In this document: positions 61,510 to 64,000 of the stretch, in pieces
Layout of the letters: each line of letters opens with the position of its first letter
How positions within the stretch are numbered: position 1 is the stretch's first letter
Assembly: GCA_003971905.1 (NCBI GenBank)
Contig: RSEE01000081.1
Location: forward strand, 1 to 64,000
Source of the DNA: Moniliella sp. 'wahieum'
Lineage: Eukaryota > Basidiomycota > Moniliellomycetes > Moniliellales > Moniliellaceae
Length of the DNA: 64,000 nucleotides
Direction of reading: 5' to 3'
Made by a program: the position numbers and the translations under genes
Notes under the pieces: model-generated
What the model saw: the letters and a program-made list of their open reading frames with translations, nothing else
Told to the model about the DNA's origin: nothing
Database searches by the model: none

Positions 61510-63080
61510 GGGAGCGCGGGGGGGGCAGGCGGGAGGACCGGGCAGGGCAAGGCAGCACAAAGCGCGTCGAACGTCGATAGGAGCAGTGCGTGGTGCGGGA
61601 GAATTTTTGCCTGGGACGCTGATCGCAGAGTTGAGACCACTCGCACGGCCAACGCCAACGTGAACTCCGAGAAAGCGATGGCCCGTGCAGTGGCCCCGTG
61701 CGGGCAAACGCACCTGCTTGGGTAAGCAGCCGTCATCACCATCGAACCCGTCGGTAATCAATTAATCACCACTGCCCTTGGACGGATGGATGGACACGAG
61801 CACGGGACACGGCCGCCGCCAAGCACACACCGCCACGCACCGCTCCTGCGCCCCAATCGCTATCATCAGGTCCTATCTCAAGGTGCACGGCGTCAAGTTT
61901 GCTTCGCCCCTGTCTTCGTCTCCTCGGCCCTCTCCAGCGCATACACTGCCCTCCAGAAAACCATCCGTTTGTCATCCGTGTCGGTGATTAATTCCTTGGT
62001 CGTTGCAGGACATAGATACCGCCAGCTCGGGACCCTCCGACACAAGAACTTTGATACGACCTCTTTTGGAGCGAATGCAGCGGTAGGGAGCGTGCGTCCT
62101 GATGATCCACATTCTGTCACGTTCGGAAGGACATTGATATGCAGGAGAGCAGACCACTGGTAGCGCGGCAAGGTGTTGTTCCTAGAACCCTGAGTACGAC
62201 AGAAGAAAGGGGGCTATGAAGCAACAGGATTAACAGGATTGCAGTCATGAAAAAGGAGACTGTTGACTGAATATTGAGAGGTGCGTCCCCAGTGGCTGGC
62301 TGCCTGCCAGAATCCTAGCAAGCAGGGGGTCTGCTTTCAACTTGAACACAAAGGGGCTAGCTAGAAGCGCAGGTGTGTGCGGCGGGATGCTACAAAAGCC
62401 ATGGGCGGCAGAAAGGCAGGGTGAGCTGACCCGCGTCAGGCGTCAGGGGGGGGTCAGCTACGCACAGTGCGAGGCGCCTGGCGCGTGCAGAGCCCTGGCC
62501 GCGGTGATGGATGAGACGGATGAGCGGAAGAGGGCAGGGGCAGAATATGGAAGGACCAGCAGGACCTCGGTTCGTGCAAAACGGCAAGCGGATGATCATC
62601 AGGCGAGATGGGGGGGGTGGCGCGACAGACTGGCAGATGGTCGAGTGGGCCCAGGCAGAGGCATCTGCCTGGCCAACACGCGGTGGAGGACGAAAAAAAC
62701 CCAGCCGGCCGAGAAAAGCGATTTGAGTTTGGGGTGCGCAGCCGGTTCTGGCCGATGCGGCGCGGTGCGCGGTGCGGCGGGCTGCCGGCCAGGGCCGGGA
62801 TGGGCGCGGGGGCAGTGTCGGGCGGCGGCGGCGGCGGCGCGTGAGGTGGGATTCTGGTTTGGGCGGGATTTCGGCGGGGATTGGGTGGGAATTGGGTGGG
62901 AATTGGGTGGGAATTGGGTGGGAATTGGGTGGGAATGGGTCGGGCGGGGGCGTGTGCGGTGTTCCCAGGCATTCGCCAGAATCGGGGCGGCAGACGCAAA
63001 CGCAAACCCCACTCCTGGCCCGAGCGCGGTGGCCTCCGCCTCGACCGGCCAACCACCGTCGCTGCTGCTGCGCCCACCGC
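61510..63080. other. Intergenic stretch of 1.5 kb
   Basis: 61760-62170 has short open frames without motifs. 62400-62860 is GC-rich and gives long Pro/Arg-rich chance frames. An 11-bp G-rich array lies at 62881. The last part is the 5' flank of the gene at 63082. Confidence 0.5.
62881..62935. repeat. 11-bp G-rich tandem repeat (TTGGGTGGGAA) x5
   Basis: Five perfect copies, each with two GGG runs, 150 bp upstream of the start codon at 63082. Such spacing can form G-quadruplexes on the plus strand. Confidence 0.93.
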
Positions 63081-63081
63081 C

Positions 63082-64000
63082 ATGTCCACCGCCCCGCCGC
63101 CGCCGCCAGCGCCCTCCCCCTCCCCCGGCGATGCGGTCGGTGTGCTGCGAGCACGCCTCCACGCCCTCGACGCCGCCCTGGCCCACGTCGCCCCCTCGCC
63201 ACCGCCCTGGCCGACCCCCACCGCCGGCGCCGCTCCCAGCGTGCGTCCGCAGCCCCTCCCGCCCGCCTCCTCCTCTCCCGCCCCCGCCGCCTATGTCCGC
63301 CCCACCCTCGCCCCCGACGGCCCCGTCGGCCTGCCCCTCTCCGCCTTCCCGGCCAGAGCCCCATCCGAGGGACAATCCGGCCGGCACCCGCCGCCTCTTC
63401 CCTTCCTATGCTGCTGCCCGTGCTGCGCTGGCCAAGCAAACTGCTGCGCTCACTGCCGAGCGCGAGCACGTGCGTCAACTGGTCATCGAACACGCCTCCG
63501 CCGCGCTGCGCTCGGCGCTAGGTCTGGCTGCTGGGCCACAGCAGGACGGCGAGCCCCTGCTTGACCTCGATTTGGACCGCAAGACCGAGGATGGCCTGCC
63601 GTTTGTCGACCCGGTAGAGCGCCTGCCCGAGGAGGAGGAGGATAAAACAGCCGGTGCCGGTGCCGGTGCCGGTGCCGGTGCCGGATCGGACGACAAGATC
63701 CCCCTTTCTGCCTGGTCACATCTCCAGGGCGGCGCGGCGACGATCGCACCCTTTACGCCGCAACGGGTGGATGCCGAGGAGCGGCGCAAGTGGATTGACC
63801 AGATGTTTGCCCAAGCCGGGCTCGACGAGGACGATACGTCTTCGCCCCCAGCACAGTCCGAGACGGATGTGGCAACGTCACCAGACAAGCCTGTGTCTGC
63901 TGCTTCGACGTCTACTTCTGCTCCTGCTTCTGCCTCTGCCCCTGCCTCTGCCTCTTCTTCTGCTTCTGCTTCTGCTTCTGCTTCTGCTTCTGCTTCTGCT
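63082..64000 (+). CDS. Hypothetical protein, N-terminal part, runs off the window
   Basis: Start MSTAPPPPPAPSPSPGDAVG (63082), then VLRARLHALDAALAHVAPSP, a Pro-rich link, and DGPVGLPLSAFPARAPSEG. After an indel near 63380 a helical, possibly coiled-coil, stretch follows: AALAKQTAALTAEREHVRQL and VIEHASAALRSALGLAAG. Then come DGLPFVDPVERLPEEEED, a Gly-Ala repeat (gccggt, 63650-63685) and EERRKWIDQMFAQAGLDEDD. The last 100 bases are (TCTGCT)n encoding Ser-Ala repeats that continue beyond the window. No family is recognised. Real coding is likely from codon pattern and the long frame. Confidence 0.6.

Noticed and set aside
62390-63493. 367-codon minus-strand frame opposite the gene at 63082
   Set aside because: It covers the G-rich repeat (reads as Pro/Asn/Ser repeats) and runs antisense to the more convincing plus-strand gene.

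Overview
The window looks like the nuclear genome of a GC-rich, intron-poor fungus, probably a basidiomycete. Every recognisable protein gene is eukaryotic, and several are of fungal type: an OPT peptide transporter, a GH5 steryl-beta-glucosidase, Dsk2, Prp38 with an RS-like tail, and Pex19 with a CaaX end. All three tRNA genes contain an intron, a habit common in basidiomycetes. The phylum is inferred and was not tested.

Most genes are broken across two or three reading frames although the family homology continues straight through the breaks. I read this mainly as uncorrected single-base indels in the assembly, plus a few short GT-AG introns, and not as many pseudogenes. CDS coordinates below therefore span the gene and are not one open frame.

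Layout. 1-1.2 kb: a 40-bp minisatellite, telomere-like CCCTAA words and other repeats. 1.2-6.6 kb: a truncated Ty3/gypsy-type retrotransposon on the minus strand, LTR-like sequence and a second LTR-like copy. 7.0-11.6 kb: a 5-oxoprolinase split into two head-to-head genes (B half minus, A half plus). 11.8-15.2 kb: TEL2, followed by tRNA-Thr. 17-18.4 kb: DSK2, then tRNA-Glu. 19.2-21.9 kb: a low-complexity, Gln-containing hypothetical protein. 22.7-24.0 kb: PEX19 (minus). 24.6-26.8 kb: a doubtful gene.

From about 27 to 36 kb lies a less GC-rich, gene-poor island. It is full of palindromic and heptanucleotide repeats and holds one OPT transporter gene (minus). An F-box gene (36.2-38.5 kb) and PRP38 (39.0-40.1 kb) follow. 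40.4-42.9 kb carries an unrecognised acidic protein (minus), then NAXE (44.5-45.4 kb), tRNA-Ser(GCT) at 46.3 kb and the sulfhydryl oxidase ERV2 (48.5-49.5 kb). ENDOV (minus) and a GH5 steryl-glucosidase (plus) share a short divergent promoter at 53.9 kb. An unrecognised proline-rich gene (57.3-60.2 kb, minus), a dicarboxylate-type mitochondrial carrier (60.5-61.5 kb, minus) and the start of a hypothetical gene that leaves the window (63.1-64.0 kb) close it.

The genes are mostly housekeeping and unrelated to each other: glutathione-cycle turnover, PIKK stability, ubiquitin shuttling, peroxisome biogenesis, splicing, metabolite repair, ER disulfide formation, DNA repair, sterol glycoside degradation and mitochondrial transport. 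The most noteworthy points are the split and inverted eukaryotic-type 5-oxoprolinase, a recurrent RTCACRTG palindrome in several promoters, and a family of 7-bp tandem repeats between genes whose units all carry a stop triplet on one strand.
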